Assembly: GCF_000418325.1 (NCBI RefSeq)
Contig: NC_021658.1
Span: 5,071,501-5,135,500, forward strand
Direction: 5' to 3'
Length of the DNA stretch: 64,000 nucleotides
Source: Sorangium cellulosum So0157-2
GTDB lineage: Bacteria > Myxococcota_A > Polyangia > Polyangiales > Polyangiaceae
In this document: one piece after another, positions 35,578 to 46,324 of the stretch
How positions within the stretch are numbered: position 1 is the first letter of the stretch
Layout: every line of letters begins with the position of its first letter
Notes under the pieces: generated by a model
The model's database searches: none
The model's input: only the letters and a program-made list of their open reading frames with translations
Told to the model about the DNA's origin: nothing
Made by a program: the position numbers and the translations under genes

Positions 35578-38500
35578 ATGGCGAACTCCTCCGCGACCGT
35601 GCCCCGCCCGGTTCTTCCGCCCTCGCATGAGCCCAACAAGAGCGGCTTCGCTGCGGACGATGTTCCCCGACCGCTCGGCCGCTACGTGCTCCTGCGGCGC
35701 ATCGCTCGGGGAGGCATGGGCGAGGTGTTCCTCGCCTCCACGACCGGCCTCGAGGGGGCCGAGCGCCCCGTGGTCGTGAAGATCATCCGCCGCGAGCACG
35801 CGTCGGATCCGAGCTACATCGCCCGCTTCCTCGACGAGGCGCGGGTGCAGGCGCAGCTCCAGCATTCCGGTGTCGCGCAGGTCATCGAGGCGGACGTCGA
35901 CCCGGCGACCGGGGAGCCGTACGCGATCGTCGAGCACGTCGAGGGCCGGAGCCTCGGCGAGGTCCGGGCGCGCGCGGTGCAACTCGGGCACCGCTTCGAC
36001 TGGGCGGAGGCGGTCGCGATCGCGACGATGATCGCCGAGGCGCTCGCCCACGTGCACGAGCGCAAGGACCCGTCGGGCGCCGCGCTCGGCATCGTCCACC
36101 GCGACCTGTCGCCCCAGAACGTGATGCTCGGCTTCGCCGGCGACGTGAAGATCATCGACTTCGGGACCGCCCGCGGACAGAACCGGCGCTGCCACACGGT
36201 CGCGGGCGTCGTGTTCGCGAAGCCGGGCTACGTCGCGCCGGAGGTCGCGAACGGCGATCCGGGCGACGCGCGGGTCGACCTCTACGCGCTCGGGATCATG
36301 CTCTGGGAGCTGTGCGCGGGGCGCCGCTTCCTCCAGGGCGACGCGCAGACGCACATGGCCGCCGTCGCGCGCAACCAGAACGATCCGCCGCCGATCGCCC
36401 TCTCGCTCGGGGCGCCGCCGACGCTCGACGCCGCGATCGCGCGGCTCACGGCCTTCGACCGGGATGCCCGGTACCCGTCGAGCCGCGCCGCCGCGCGCGA
36501 CCTCGCCGCGCTCCTCGGCGCGGCGGCCGCGCTGCCGGGCGGCGAGCGCGGCGTGCGCGCGCGGGCCGCGCACCTGATGCAGCGGCTCTTCCCGGGCGAG
36601 CCGGGGCGCTCGCGCGGCGAGTTCGCGGCCCTCGTCGCCGCCGCGAAGGCGCACCGCGCCGCGGCCGTCACGCCGGTGAGCCCCCGCGCCGAGGCGATGG
36701 CCTCCGCCGAGCGCGGCGACGAGGGCATGCTGCCCGGCACGCGCTACCGGCTGCTGCGCGAGATCGGCACCGGCGCGAGCAGCACCGTCTACGAGGCGGA
36801 GCACGTCGACCTCGGGCGCCGCGTGGCGCTCAAGGTCGTCTCCGCCGAGCACTCCGCGGCCGACGCGGTCGCGAACCGCTTCCGCCGCGAGGCGCGCGTC
36901 CTCTCGCGCCTCTCCCACGAGCACCTCGTGAAGGTCCACGACTTCGGCATGGCCGCGGATGGCCGCCTGTTCTGCGGCATGGACCTGCTGGAGGGCGAGA
37001 CGCTCGACGCCGTGCTCGCCCGCGGGGCCGCGATCGACTGGAGGGACGCGCTCACCATGGCGATCAAGGTGCTGAGCGCGCTCGAGCTCACGCACGCCGA
37101 GGGCCTCGTGCACCGGGACATCAAGCCCGAGAACCTGTTCTTGACGCGCCCGAGCGGCGCCGAGGCCTCGCCCTCCATCGCCGAAGCCGGCCTGAAGCTG
37201 CTCGATTTCGGGCTCGCGAAGTGCCTGGCCGACGACCGCGGCGAGGGCGACGGCGTCGCGGACGCGACCGGCGCGGGGGAGGGGCCGGCCCGGGCCGCGG
37301 TCGCGATCGTGGGGACGCCCGAGTACATGGCGCCCGAGCAGGCCGCGTCGGGGCGCATCGACGGGCGCGCGGATCTCTACGCGCTCGGCTGCGTCCTCTA
37401 CGAGATGCTCACGGGGCGCCTGCCGTTCGTCGAGCCGAGCCTCGTCGCGCTGCTCGACGCGAAGATCAAGGGCAGCCCCGAGCGCCTCCGCGAGCGCGCC
37501 CCGGCGCGGCAGATCCCGCCGTTCGTCGACGAGCTGGTGATGCGCGCGCTGGCGCGCCATCCGAGCGTCCGCTTCCAGAGCGCCGTCGAGATGCGTCAGG
37601 CCATCCTGAGGGCGCTCGGCGCGCCAGGGCGCGAGCGCGCCCGGCGCCGCGCGGTCGGGTTCGCGGCCGTGGCCGCCGTGATGGCGCTCGCGGGCGCGGT
37701 CGTCGTGGGCAAGGGGCGCGAGATCGCGGCGCGCGTCCCCGCCGCCGCAGCGCTGCTCGACGTCGAGCGCGGGGCGTCCCCGCCGTCGGTGGAGGCGGCT
37801 CAGGCCGCTGCGCCCGGCGTCGGGGCCGTCGACGCGCCGTCCGCCGGCGCGCCGTCCGGGGCCGCGGAGGCGCCGTCCGGGGCCGCGGAGGCGCCTTCCA
37901 CGGGCGCGGCGGCGCCGCCCAGCGTCGCGGCCGCGCAGGCCCTCGCGGCCGCCGCGACGGAGGGGGTCCCGGGCGACCTCGTGGAGGAGCCGTTCGTCGA
38001 CTTCGGCGCGACGCGCAATCGCGCGCTCGACCTCGGGCGACATCCACCGCGCGCGCTCGTCGATGACGACCCCCGGCAGGAACACCTCCGGGAACTCCAG
38101 CGGCCAGTGGAACGCCGGCAGCGGCGGCGCCCCGCCCGGCGCGCCCGCGGTCGCGGCCGGCGCGCTCGCGCCGGCCGCGGGGCAGGGGACCGATGCCCCG
38201 CGGGCCCTCGCGGCCCTGCCCGCCGCCGCGCCCGATGCGGCCGCGCCCCGCGCGGGGGCCGCGCCGCCCGCGCAGCCCGCCGTCGCGAAGGCAGACGCCG
38301 CGAAGCCGCCCGCGAGGAGCGAGGCCGCCCCGCGCAGCCCGGCGGTGGCGGCGCGCGGCGCGGCGCCGAAGGCCGACAAGCCCGCGGCGCCAGGCCCGGC
38401 GGATCGCGCCCCGCGCGAGGTCGCGAAGCGCGAGACGAAGGCGCGCGAGCGATCGTCCTCGTCCTCGGCCCGCGAGCCGGCGGCGTCGACGCCCGCCCGC

Positions 38501-38605
38501 GGCGACGCCGGTACGGCAGAGAAAGAGGGCAACGGGCGCGAGGATCACACCGAGGCGAAGCGGCGCCGTCACAAGCGGCGGTCCCGGGTCGCCAAGGCCG
38601 AGTAA
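35578..38605 (+). CDS. Tandem Ser/Thr kinase, membrane anchored, with a reading-frame break near 38030
   Basis: Two complete kinase domains lie in one chain. The first (~38-310) has GGMGEVF, VVVKII, HRDLSPQN and DFGTAR. The second (~385-680) has GTGASSTVY, VALKVV, HRDIKPEN, DFGLAK and GTPEYMAPEQ. A membrane segment (AVGFAAVAAVMALAGAVVVG, ~690-710) leads to an Ala/Pro-rich external part. After ~38030 the original frame loses its G/C third-position bias (cga cat cca, gat, gaa, gaa) and would run open to 40482 through the next gene. The +1 frame is G/C-biased from ~38018 and ends sensibly at 38605 in a Lys/Arg-rich tail (AKRRRHKRRSRVAKAE). So a frameshift, sequencing error or small insertion separates the two parts. 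Confidence 0.8.
37849..37890 (+). repeat. Perfect 21-bp tandem duplication in the kinase linker
   Basis: Bases 37849-37869 are repeated exactly at 37870-37890, encoding two copies of APSGAAE in the extracytoplasmic linker. It indicates slippage in low-complexity sequence close to the frame break. Confidence 0.8.
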
Positions 38606-38671
38606 GCTGCGCCGCACGCGGCGCATTTCTCTCGCGCGCACGCTGCCGCGTTGTATACCGCGCAGCCTGCG

Positions 38672-40177
38672 ATGGCTCAGATTTCCCTGTCCGCGCCGGG
38701 CTCGAACGCCGTTACCTCGGGCCCTCCCCATCGCGCCATCCTGCGGCTCGCGCTGCCGACCGTGGCGGCGATGCTCACCCAGAGCATCGTCAACGAGGTC
38801 GACATCGTCTTCTTCGCGCACCTGCCGTGCCCCGAGTCGTCGAACGCGCACGCGGCGCTCCTGCCGTCGCTGATCGTCCTCTGGCTGTTCGGCGGCTCGC
38901 TCAGCGCGATCTCGGTCGGCACGCAGGCGTTCACCGCGCGCCGCTTCGCCGAGCAGCGCCCCGAGGACGCGGGCGCGGTCCTCGCGAACGCCCTGTTCTT
39001 CGCGCTCGTCGCCGGCGTCGCGTTCTCCGCGCTCGGGTACCTGACGATGCCGTACATCCTGTCGGTCATCATCAAGGTGCCGGACGCGCGGCAGGCGGCG
39101 CTCGACTACCTCGGCTGGCGCCTGCTCGGGGTGACGTCGATGGCGGCGACGTTCGCCCTGAAGGCGTTCTTCGACGGGATCGGCAAGACGCACATCCACC
39201 TCGTCTCGGCCGTCGCGATGAACGCGCTGAACATCGTGCTCTGCCTCCTGCTCATCTTCGGCAACGCCTCGCTCGGCATCCCGAAGTACGGCATCGCCGG
39301 GGCGGGCATGGCGGGCTTCATCTCGACCTACGTCGGCCTCGCGATCATGCTCGTGTACGCGCTCCTGCCGCAGTACCGGAGCGTCTACAGGCCGTTCGTC
39401 TCGAGCAAGCTCTCGGCCCCGCTCACCTGGTCCATCCTCAAGCTGTCGATCCCGAGCGCCGTCGCCACCGTCGCCATCATGACCGGCTTCGGCCTGTTCT
39501 ACGCGATCGCCAGCAAGCTCGATCAGGTCGCGCCGGCGGGCGTGGTCTCGCCGCTCTGCCCGGGCGGCCGCGCGGAGCCGGTCTACGGCGCGGCGACCAC
39601 GGTGATCGTCGGCATCCTGAAGCTCACGTTCACCGCCTGCCTGGCCTTCGGCACGTCGACGGCGACCCTGGTGGCGCAGTCGCTCGGCGAGCGGGACGGC
39701 GACAAGGCCGCGCGCTTCGGCTGGGTGAGCGTCCGGCTGGGGCTCGCGATCTTCGGGGTCGTGGGCCTGCTCGAGGCGATCTTCGCCCCGCAGATCCTCG
39801 CGTTCGCCAGCAGCAGCGAGCTCGTCCAGGCCGCGGCGCTCCGGCCGCTCCAGGTGATGGGCATCGCCACGCCGCTCGTCGCGGTCGGCATGATCCTGAC
39901 GCAGGCGCTCTTCGGCGCGGGCAACACGGTGTTCGTGATGGTGGTGGAGCTCATCCTGCACTTCACCTGCCTCGTCCCGCTCGCGTGGCTGCTCGGCATC
40001 ACGCTCGGCTTCGGCCTGATGGGCATCTGGGGGGCCGGCGTCATCTACGTCGTCCTCCTCGCCGCGACGATGGTGTGGAAGTTCCGCTCCGGGGACTGGA
40101 AGAAGATCCGGCTCGAGCCTCAGCGCCCGCCCGACGAGGCCGCGCTCGGCGCGGGCGGCGGCCCGGGCGCCCCGTAA
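38672..40177 (+). CDS. MATE family efflux transporter
   Basis: 501 residues from MAQISLSAPGS; an upstream in-frame TTG (38651) is less likely. About twelve membrane segments form two homologous halves, beginning RAILRLALPTVAAMLTQSIV and FGVSSKL-like repeats further on (SAPLTWSILKLSIPSAVATV). Paired features such as GTQAFTARRFAEQR and GTSTATLVAQSLGERDGDKA at matching positions are typical of MATE proteins, which export drugs or organic cations using Na+ or H+. The substrate cannot be told. It is convergent with the aldolase gene. Confidence 0.9.
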   Translation: MAQISLSAPGSNAVTSGPPHRAILRLALPTVAAMLTQSIVNEVDIVFFAHLPCPESSNAHAALLPSLIVLWLFGGSLSAISVGTQAFTARRFAEQRPEDAGAVLANALFFALVAGVAFSALGYLTMPYILSVIIKVPDARQAALDYLGWRLLGVTSMAATFALKAFFDGIGKTHIHLVSAVAMNALNIVLCLLLIFGNASLGIPKYGIAGAGMAGFISTYVGLAIMLVYALLPQYRSVYRPFVSSKLSAPLTWSILKLSIPSAVATVAIMTGFGLFYAIASKLDQVAPAGVVSPLCPGGRAEPVYGAATTVIVGILKLTFTACLAFGTSTATLVAQSLGERDGDKAARFGWVSVRLGLAIFGVVGLLEAIFAPQILAFASSSELVQAAALRPLQVMGIATPLVAVGMILTQALFGAGNTVFVMVVELILHFTCLVPLAWLLGITLGFGLMGIWGAGVIYVVLLAATMVWKFRSGDWKKIRLEPQRPPDEAALGAGGGPGAP

Positions 40178-40190
40178 CCAGGGGCGCTGA

Positions 40191-40207
40191 CCCGCGCTCA
40201 GCGCGGG
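40191..40207. terminator. Hairpin with a stop codon in its loop
   Basis: CCCGCGC (40191-40197), loop TCA, GCGCGGG (40201-40207). The loop is the stop of the minus-strand aldolase gene. The stem is a perfect 7 bp and lies between convergent genes, the same design as at 7135-7151. Confidence 0.5.
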
Positions 40208-42270
40208 AACGCCGCGGCGTTCCCGCCGTCGACGGTCACGACGCAGCCCGTCGTGGCCTCGGCGGTGGCGAGGTACAGGAAGGCCTGCGCCACGTCGGCC
40301 GCGGTGGTCTCGCGCCGGAGCAGGTTGTCGCGGAAGTAGTCGTCGACCGAGACGTTGCGGGCGCGGGCGCGCGCCTCCAGCAGGCCCGCGCCGAACAGCG
40401 CGGTCCGGATGCGATCGGCGTTGACGGCGTTGGCCCGGACGCCGTGGCGGCCGAGATCGACGGCGTACTGGCGCATCAGTGAGACGAGCGCCGCCTTGGC
40501 GACGGCGTACGGGCCGAAGTCGGCCCCCTGGTTGAACGCGCTCTTCGACGCGTTGAACAGGAGCGCGCCGCCCGAGTCCTGGGCGAGGAGCACCCGCGCC
40601 GCCGCGCGGGCGACGTTCTGGTGGCCGAGCAGGTTCAGCTCGAGCGAGGCGCACAGCGCCTCGTGCCCCTCCGACGTGTGGATCGCCCCGGAGAACGCGC
40701 GGCCGGCGTTCGACACGACGACGTCGACGCCGCCGAAGTGCGCCGCGGCCTGCGCGAACGCCCGCTTCACGCTCGCCTCGCTGCGCACGTCGCAGGCGAT
40801 CTTCAGGCAGCGGCCGCGGTGGCGCGCCCCGAGCTCGGCGGCGGCCTTCTCGAGCGGCTCCTCGTCGCGATCGGCCAGCACCACGTGCGCCCCGGCCGCG
40901 AGGAACGCCGCCGCGGTCGCGTGGCCGATCCCCGAGGCGGCGCCCGTCACGAGCGCGATCCGCCGATCGAGCGGGCCCCTCTGCGCCGCCCCGACCTTCA
41001 GCTTCGCCTGCTCGAGGCTCCAGTACTCCATGTCGAAGAGATCGAGCTCCGGGACCGGCTGGTATCCGCCGAGCGCCTCGGCGGCCTCGATCACCGACAC
41101 GGTGTGATCGTAGACGTCCGCGACGATCTCCGCCTCGGCGTGCGATCCGCCGACGCACAGCGCGCCCACCCCGGGGAAGAGCAGCACCCGCGGGAACGGA
41201 TCGAGCTCGTCGCGGACGACGCCCCGCGCCGCGCAGGAGCGGCGGAAGTACTCGTGGTACTCGGCCACATACCTCGCGATGCCCTGCTCGACCGCCGCGC
41301 GGAGGCGCGCCGTGTCGGTCACGTCGCAGCCGCTCACGAGGAGCGGCCGCGCCTTGGTGCGGATGACGTGGTCCGGGGTCGCGCAGCCGATCTGCGAGAC
41401 CCGGGCGACGTCGTCGCGCTCGCAGAACGCGATGAGCTGCAGGCTCGTGCGGAGCGTGGAGACCCAGGGGCGGCCGGAGGCGCGGGCGAGCGCGCCCCGC
41501 ACCACCGGCCCGATGGCGGCCCGGATGTCGGGGTCCGGCGCCGCGACCGTGGGGTGCGACACGATCGCGCTGCGCTGGGCGATGTAGCGCTCGGCGCGCG
41601 TCACGGCGTCGATCATGCGCGTGTAGCTCTCCTCGGCCGTCTCGCCCCACGTGAAGACGCCGTGCTTGTCGAGGATCATCAAAGGCGGGAGCCCGCCCTG
41701 CGCGAGGCGCTCCCGGACGAGCTCGGCGACGCGGCGGGCGAGCGCGAACCCGGGCATGACGTACGGCACGAACAGCGCATCATCCCCGTAGAGCGCCCGC
41801 ACGATCTCGGCCGAGCCGGGCTGATCGATGACGGAGAGCACGGCGTCCGCGTGCGTGTGATCGACGAACTTCGCGGGGATGATCGCGTGCAGCAGCGCCT
41901 CGACCGAGGGCGTGGGGCTCGACGGATCCAGCATCTGGCCGCGCAGGAGCGCGACCATCTGCTCGTCGGTCATCGCCTCGAGCTCGCAGGCGCGCTTGAG
42001 CGGCGCGAGGCGGCACGCCGGGAAGCCGCGCGGCTCGATCGTCGCGAGATCCCACCCGCTGCCCTTGATGAAGAGCACGTCGACGCGATCGCCGAGCAGG
42101 TCGACGGCCGCGCTCTTGACGCTCGTGTTCCCGCCGCCGTGGAGCACGAGCGACGGGTCGGCGCCGAGCAGGCGCGAGGTGTAGACGCGGAGGGCGAGAT
42201 CCTCGCCGCAGGACGCGGCGTAGGTGTCGAGGTAGCGCTGGGCTTCGTCCTTGCTGTGGCGAGGATCCAT
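40198..42270 (-). CDS. Bifunctional rhamnulose-1-phosphate aldolase / short-chain dehydrogenase
   Basis: 690 residues. The N-terminal ~400 residues are a class II aldolase/adducin domain, with LHGGGNTSVK, KFVDHTHADAVL (zinc His residues) and LDKHGVFTWGETAEE. The C-terminal ~250 residues are a short-chain dehydrogenase with TGAASGIG, NASKSAF and the catalytic YAVAK. This fusion is the known RhaD aldolase-ADH type that cleaves rhamnulose 1-phosphate to dihydroxyacetone phosphate and lactaldehyde and then oxidises lactaldehyde. No other rhamnose genes are in the window. It follows ahcY by 46 bases on the same strand, so it may share its transcript. Confidence 0.9.
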   Translation of the reverse strand: MDPRHSKDEAQRYLDTYAASCGEDLALRVYTSRLLGADPSLVLHGGGNTSVKSAAVDLLGDRVDVLFIKGSGWDLATIEPRGFPACRLAPLKRACELEAMTDEQMVALLRGQMLDPSSPTPSVEALLHAIIPAKFVDHTHADAVLSVIDQPGSAEIVRALYGDDALFVPYVMPGFALARRVAELVRERLAQGGLPPLMILDKHGVFTWGETAEESYTRMIDAVTRAERYIAQRSAIVSHPTVAAPDPDIRAAIGPVVRGALARASGRPWVSTLRTSLQLIAFCERDDVARVSQIGCATPDHVIRTKARPLLVSGCDVTDTARLRAAVEQGIARYVAEYHEYFRRSCAARGVVRDELDPFPRVLLFPGVGALCVGGSHAEAEIVADVYDHTVSVIEAAEALGGYQPVPELDLFDMEYWSLEQAKLKVGAAQRGPLDRRIALVTGAASGIGHATAAAFLAAGAHVVLADRDEEPLEKAAAELGARHRGRCLKIACDVRSEASVKRAFAQAAAHFGGVDVVVSNAGRAFSGAIHTSEGHEALCASLELNLLGHQNVARAAARVLLAQDSGGALLFNASKSAFNQGADFGPYAVAKAALVSLMRQYAVDLGRHGVRANAVNADRIRTALFGAGLLEARARARNVSVDDYFRDNLLRRETTAADVAQAFLYLATAEATTGCVVTVDGGNAAAFPR

Positions 42271-42316
42271 CGACCGGCCGCCTACCCCAGCGGCGGAGGC
42301 GCCGGAAGCCCGCCGA

Positions 42317-43629
<1,313 letters not shown>

Positions 43630-43633
<4 letters not shown>

Positions 43634-44706
43634 GGTGTCCCTTTGCCTTTTCCGGTGAATGCGCTCGAGCGAGCGCCGCGCCAGCCGACGAGCAGCTGCC
43701 AAACGAGGTGTCGATCCGGACCTTCGCCCTGCCAGGCGGACGGCAGCCGCCGGATCTCGACGCCGGAGAGCCCGGCCTCCTCGGCCATGCGACGGAGGTC
43801 GTCCGGCGAGAAGCCGAGCCAGATGTCCGCCTCCTGCTCTCGCAGGGCCTGATCGTGGTGCGCCTCGTAATCGAGCACGCAGACCGCGCCGCCGCGGGCG
43901 TGCGCGCCGTCCTCGCCGCGGCCGGGCGCGGCCGGCCGCGCGAGCTCGACGAGGGCGCGCATCGCCCTCGCCGGCTGGGGCGCGTGGTGCAGCACGCGGG
44001 CCGCGAAGACCACGTCGGCGTCCCCGGCGGAGGCCTCTCCCGCCTCCTTCGGATCGACGCCGAGCGCGCGGGCCATGGCGCGGCGCACCTCGGGCCCGTC
44101 GAGCTCGCCGCACACGAGCTCGACGTTCTCGAGGCTGCGCCGCCGGAGGCGCTCGCCCGCGAGCTGCAGCTGGGTGCTCGCGCGATCGAGCGCGACCACG
44201 CGGTCGAAGATGGGGGACAGCACCTCGAGCAGCGCCCCGTCGCCGGTGCCCGCGTCGATCGCCAGGCGGCGGTGGGGCAGGAGCGGCGCGAGCGCGGCGA
44301 GGTAGGCGGCGAGCTCGGACGGCGGCCCCGACCGCGACGGGCGCCCGCCGCGCGCGAAGAACTCGCGCGTCTCGGCGTCGCGTGCGGCGAGCACCTCCTC
44401 GACGCGCGCGAGCGTCCCGTCGGCCGCGCACGCGCGCTGCCCCGCGCGCACGGCGTCGTCGACGACGGGGTCGCTCGTGGCGCGCGGGTCGAGGCGGAGC
44501 AGCGTCCACGTCCCCTGGCGGCGGGCCAGCAGGATCCCCGCCTCGCGGAGCGCAGCCGCGTGACGCGAGATCTTCGGCTGGCCCTCGCGGAGCAGCTCGG
44601 CCAGCTCGCCGACCGCCAGCTCCTCCGCCGCAGCCAGGCCGAGGAGCCGCACCCGCACCGGATCCGACAGGAGCCGGTACAGCTCGCAGCGCGCGACCGC
44701 CTCCAT
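43630..44706 (-). CDS. ArsR-family regulator fused to a SAM-dependent methyltransferase
   Basis: 358 residues from the ATG at 44706; GTG starts at 44730 and 44739 are possible. The N-terminal winged helix has CELYRLLSDPVRVRLLGL and the recognition helix GQPKISRHAAALREAGIL, with no Cys metal site. The C-terminal domain is a class I methyltransferase (LAIDAGTGDGALLEVL, VVALDRAS, VFAARVLHHAPQPARA). Such fusions sit beside SAM-cycle genes in many Proteobacteria, where they are thought to sense SAM or S-adenosylhomocysteine. Its overlap with ahcY supports that role. A palindrome at 44750-44767 is the likely operator. Confidence 0.88.
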
Positions 44707-44730
44707 CGGCTGGGCAGGGAGCTCTGTCAC

Positions 44731-45028
44731 CGTGACCACGGATCGGATATATGCGTCGATGCGCATAGATGCAAATAGAATGTTCGCGGGCGTGAGCGCG
44801 CCCGCGGCTGCGCAGGCCCCTGTGGCAGCGAGGCCGCCGCGGCGGCGCGCGGGCGCGCTTGGGCGAGGGGTGCCACCAGGTTGCCTCGGCGAGCAGCTGC
44901 CAGCGGGCTTACGGCAAGACAGCTCTTCCGTGGGTAGGCTCACCCACCGAGCTCATTCCGCTTACTCTGGATTTCTAGCCTTCTCGGCAGGTCACCGTCG
45001 TCGCTGGCGGCCTTGCGCGCTGGCGGGC
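44731..45028. other. Upstream region of the ArsR-ahcY unit
   Basis: 298 bases between the ArsR-methyltransferase start and the M16 peptidase stop, both on the minus strand. It holds the 44750-44767 palindrome and a small hairpin, GTGGGT (44930-44935) with ACCCAC (44942-44947), possibly the terminator of the M16 unit. No further coding sequence is seen. Confidence 0.45.
44750..44767. promoter_or_regulatory. Palindromic operator candidate TATGCG-N6-CGCATA
   Basis: TATGCG (44750-44755) and CGCATA (44762-44767) are perfect inverted copies around a 6-base centre, in an A+T-rich patch 44 bases before the ArsR-family start. Symmetry and size suit a dimeric ArsR-type repressor, and autoregulation is common for that family. 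Confidence 0.6.
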
Positions 45029-46324
45029 TCAGCCGAACGCGCGGACGGCCTTCTCCAGCTTCGCCTCTTCCGCGGAGCGGAGCAGGCCCACGGCCACGAC
45101 GGTGAGGCGCTCCGGCCGGAACAGCGTGCGCGCGGCGTCGCGCACGTCCTCGACCGTGACGCGGGCGAGCTCCTCGTGCCGCGCCTCCGGGGTGCGGGTG
45201 ATGTCGGCGAGCGCGGCGAGCCCGTGGAAGCCGGCGGTCGCCTCGGCGTCGTCGAGCATCGCCTCCACCGACCAGAGGTGGCGGTCGCGCGCCTTGGCGA
45301 GCTCGTCCTCGCGCGGGCCGACCTCGGAGAGCTCGCGGAGCAGCGCGAAGATCTCCCGGATCACCACGGTCGCGCGGTCGTGCTGCACGCCCGCGGCGAT
45401 GTCGACGACCCCGTCGTCCTCGTAGGCCTCGAACATCCCCGACACGTCGTAGCAGAGGCCGAGCCGGTCGCAGATCCGCTCGTAGAGCCGCGTCGACATG
45501 CCGTCGTCGAGGACGCGGAGCAGCATCTCCACGGCGGGCTCGCGCGGATCGCGCTCGCTCACGCCCCGGAACGCCACCCGCAGCTCGGTCTGGCTCGACT
45601 GGTTCTCGATGAAGCGGAACCGCGGCTTCTTCTGGCCGTTCGGCGGCGGCGAGGCCGGCACCAGCTCGCCGCGCGGCAGGGCGCCGAAGTGCCGCTCGAC
45701 GGCCCGCGCGCACGCGTCGGGATCGAGCCGCCCCGCGAGGCACAGCACCGCGTTCGCCGTCGTGTAGTGCCGGGCGTGGTGGGCGCGCAGCATCGGCTCG
45801 TCGAAGCGATCGAGCGCGTCGATGCCGCCGGTGATGGTGAAGCCGAGCGGGTGCCGCTCGTACATGAGGGCGCGCGCGTTGTTGTCCGCGTCGATGTCGC
45901 GCCCCTCGTCGTCGAGGTCCTCGAGGATCTCCTCGCGCACGATGCCGCGCTCGACCTCGATCGCGGTGAAGCGGGGCGAGGTGGCGACCTCGCCGAGCAG
46001 GGCGAGCACCGGCTCCAGGTTCGTCGGCGGCACCGAGATGCTCATCACGCCGTGGTCGACGTGGGTCGCCGCGTAGAGCGTCCCGCCGAGCCGCTCGAAG
46101 GCGAGCGCCTGCGCGTGCGCCGACGGCAGCGTCGGCGTCCCCCGGAACACCATGTGCTCCAGGAAATGGGAGATCCCGTTGGTCTGCGGCGTCTCGAACC
46201 TCGACCCGACGCGCAGGTAGAGAGAGGCGACCGCCCGGTGCACGTGCGGCTGCGGGACGAGGACGACCTTGAGGCCGTTCGAGAGGACGATGTCGCGCGC
46301 GTCACGCGGCGGGAGCGACGTCAT
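45029..46324 (-). CDS. M16 family zinc metallopeptidase
   Basis: 431 residues, the size of a single-chain M16B processing-peptidase-like protein. The inverted zinc motif HFLEH (His53, Glu56, His57) is present, with the distal Glu in VERGIVREEILED. The N-terminal strand DIVLSNGLKVVLVPQ and the second half (RVLDDGMSTRLYERICDRLG) match the family. It has no signal peptide, so it is cytoplasmic or exported with help. Its ATG overlaps the stop of the upstream foldase gene by four bases. Confidence 0.92.
   Translation of the reverse strand: MTSLPPRDARDIVLSNGLKVVLVPQPHVHRAVASLYLRVGSRFETPQTNGISHFLEHMVFRGTPTLPSAHAQALAFERLGGTLYAATHVDHGVMSISVPPTNLEPVLALLGEVATSPRFTAIEVERGIVREEILEDLDDEGRDIDADNNARALMYERHPLGFTITGGIDALDRFDEPMLRAHHARHYTTANAVLCLAGRLDPDACARAVERHFGALPRGELVPASPPPNGQKKPRFRFIENQSSQTELRVAFRGVSERDPREPAVEMLLRVLDDGMSTRLYERICDRLGLCYDVSGMFEAYEDDGVVDIAAGVQHDRATVVIREIFALLRELSEVGPREDELAKARDRHLWSVEAMLDDAEATAGFHGLAALADITRTPEARHEELARVTVEDVRDAARTLFRPERLTVVAVGLLRSAEEAKLEKAVRAFG

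Noticed and set aside
38063..40482. Continuation of the tandem-kinase frame through the MATE gene to a 1634-residue product
   Set aside because: The third-position bias is lost after ~38030 and the MATE gene uses another frame on the same strand with clear membrane segments.
43634..43660. SAH or SAM riboswitch before ahcY
   Set aside because: There is no space: the ahcY start overlaps the upstream coding region by four bases.
44731..44943. Longer ArsR-methyltransferase starting at 44766 or 44943
   Set aside because: The extra residues lie in low-complexity sequence and would place the palindrome inside the coding region; the HTH domain begins after 44706.
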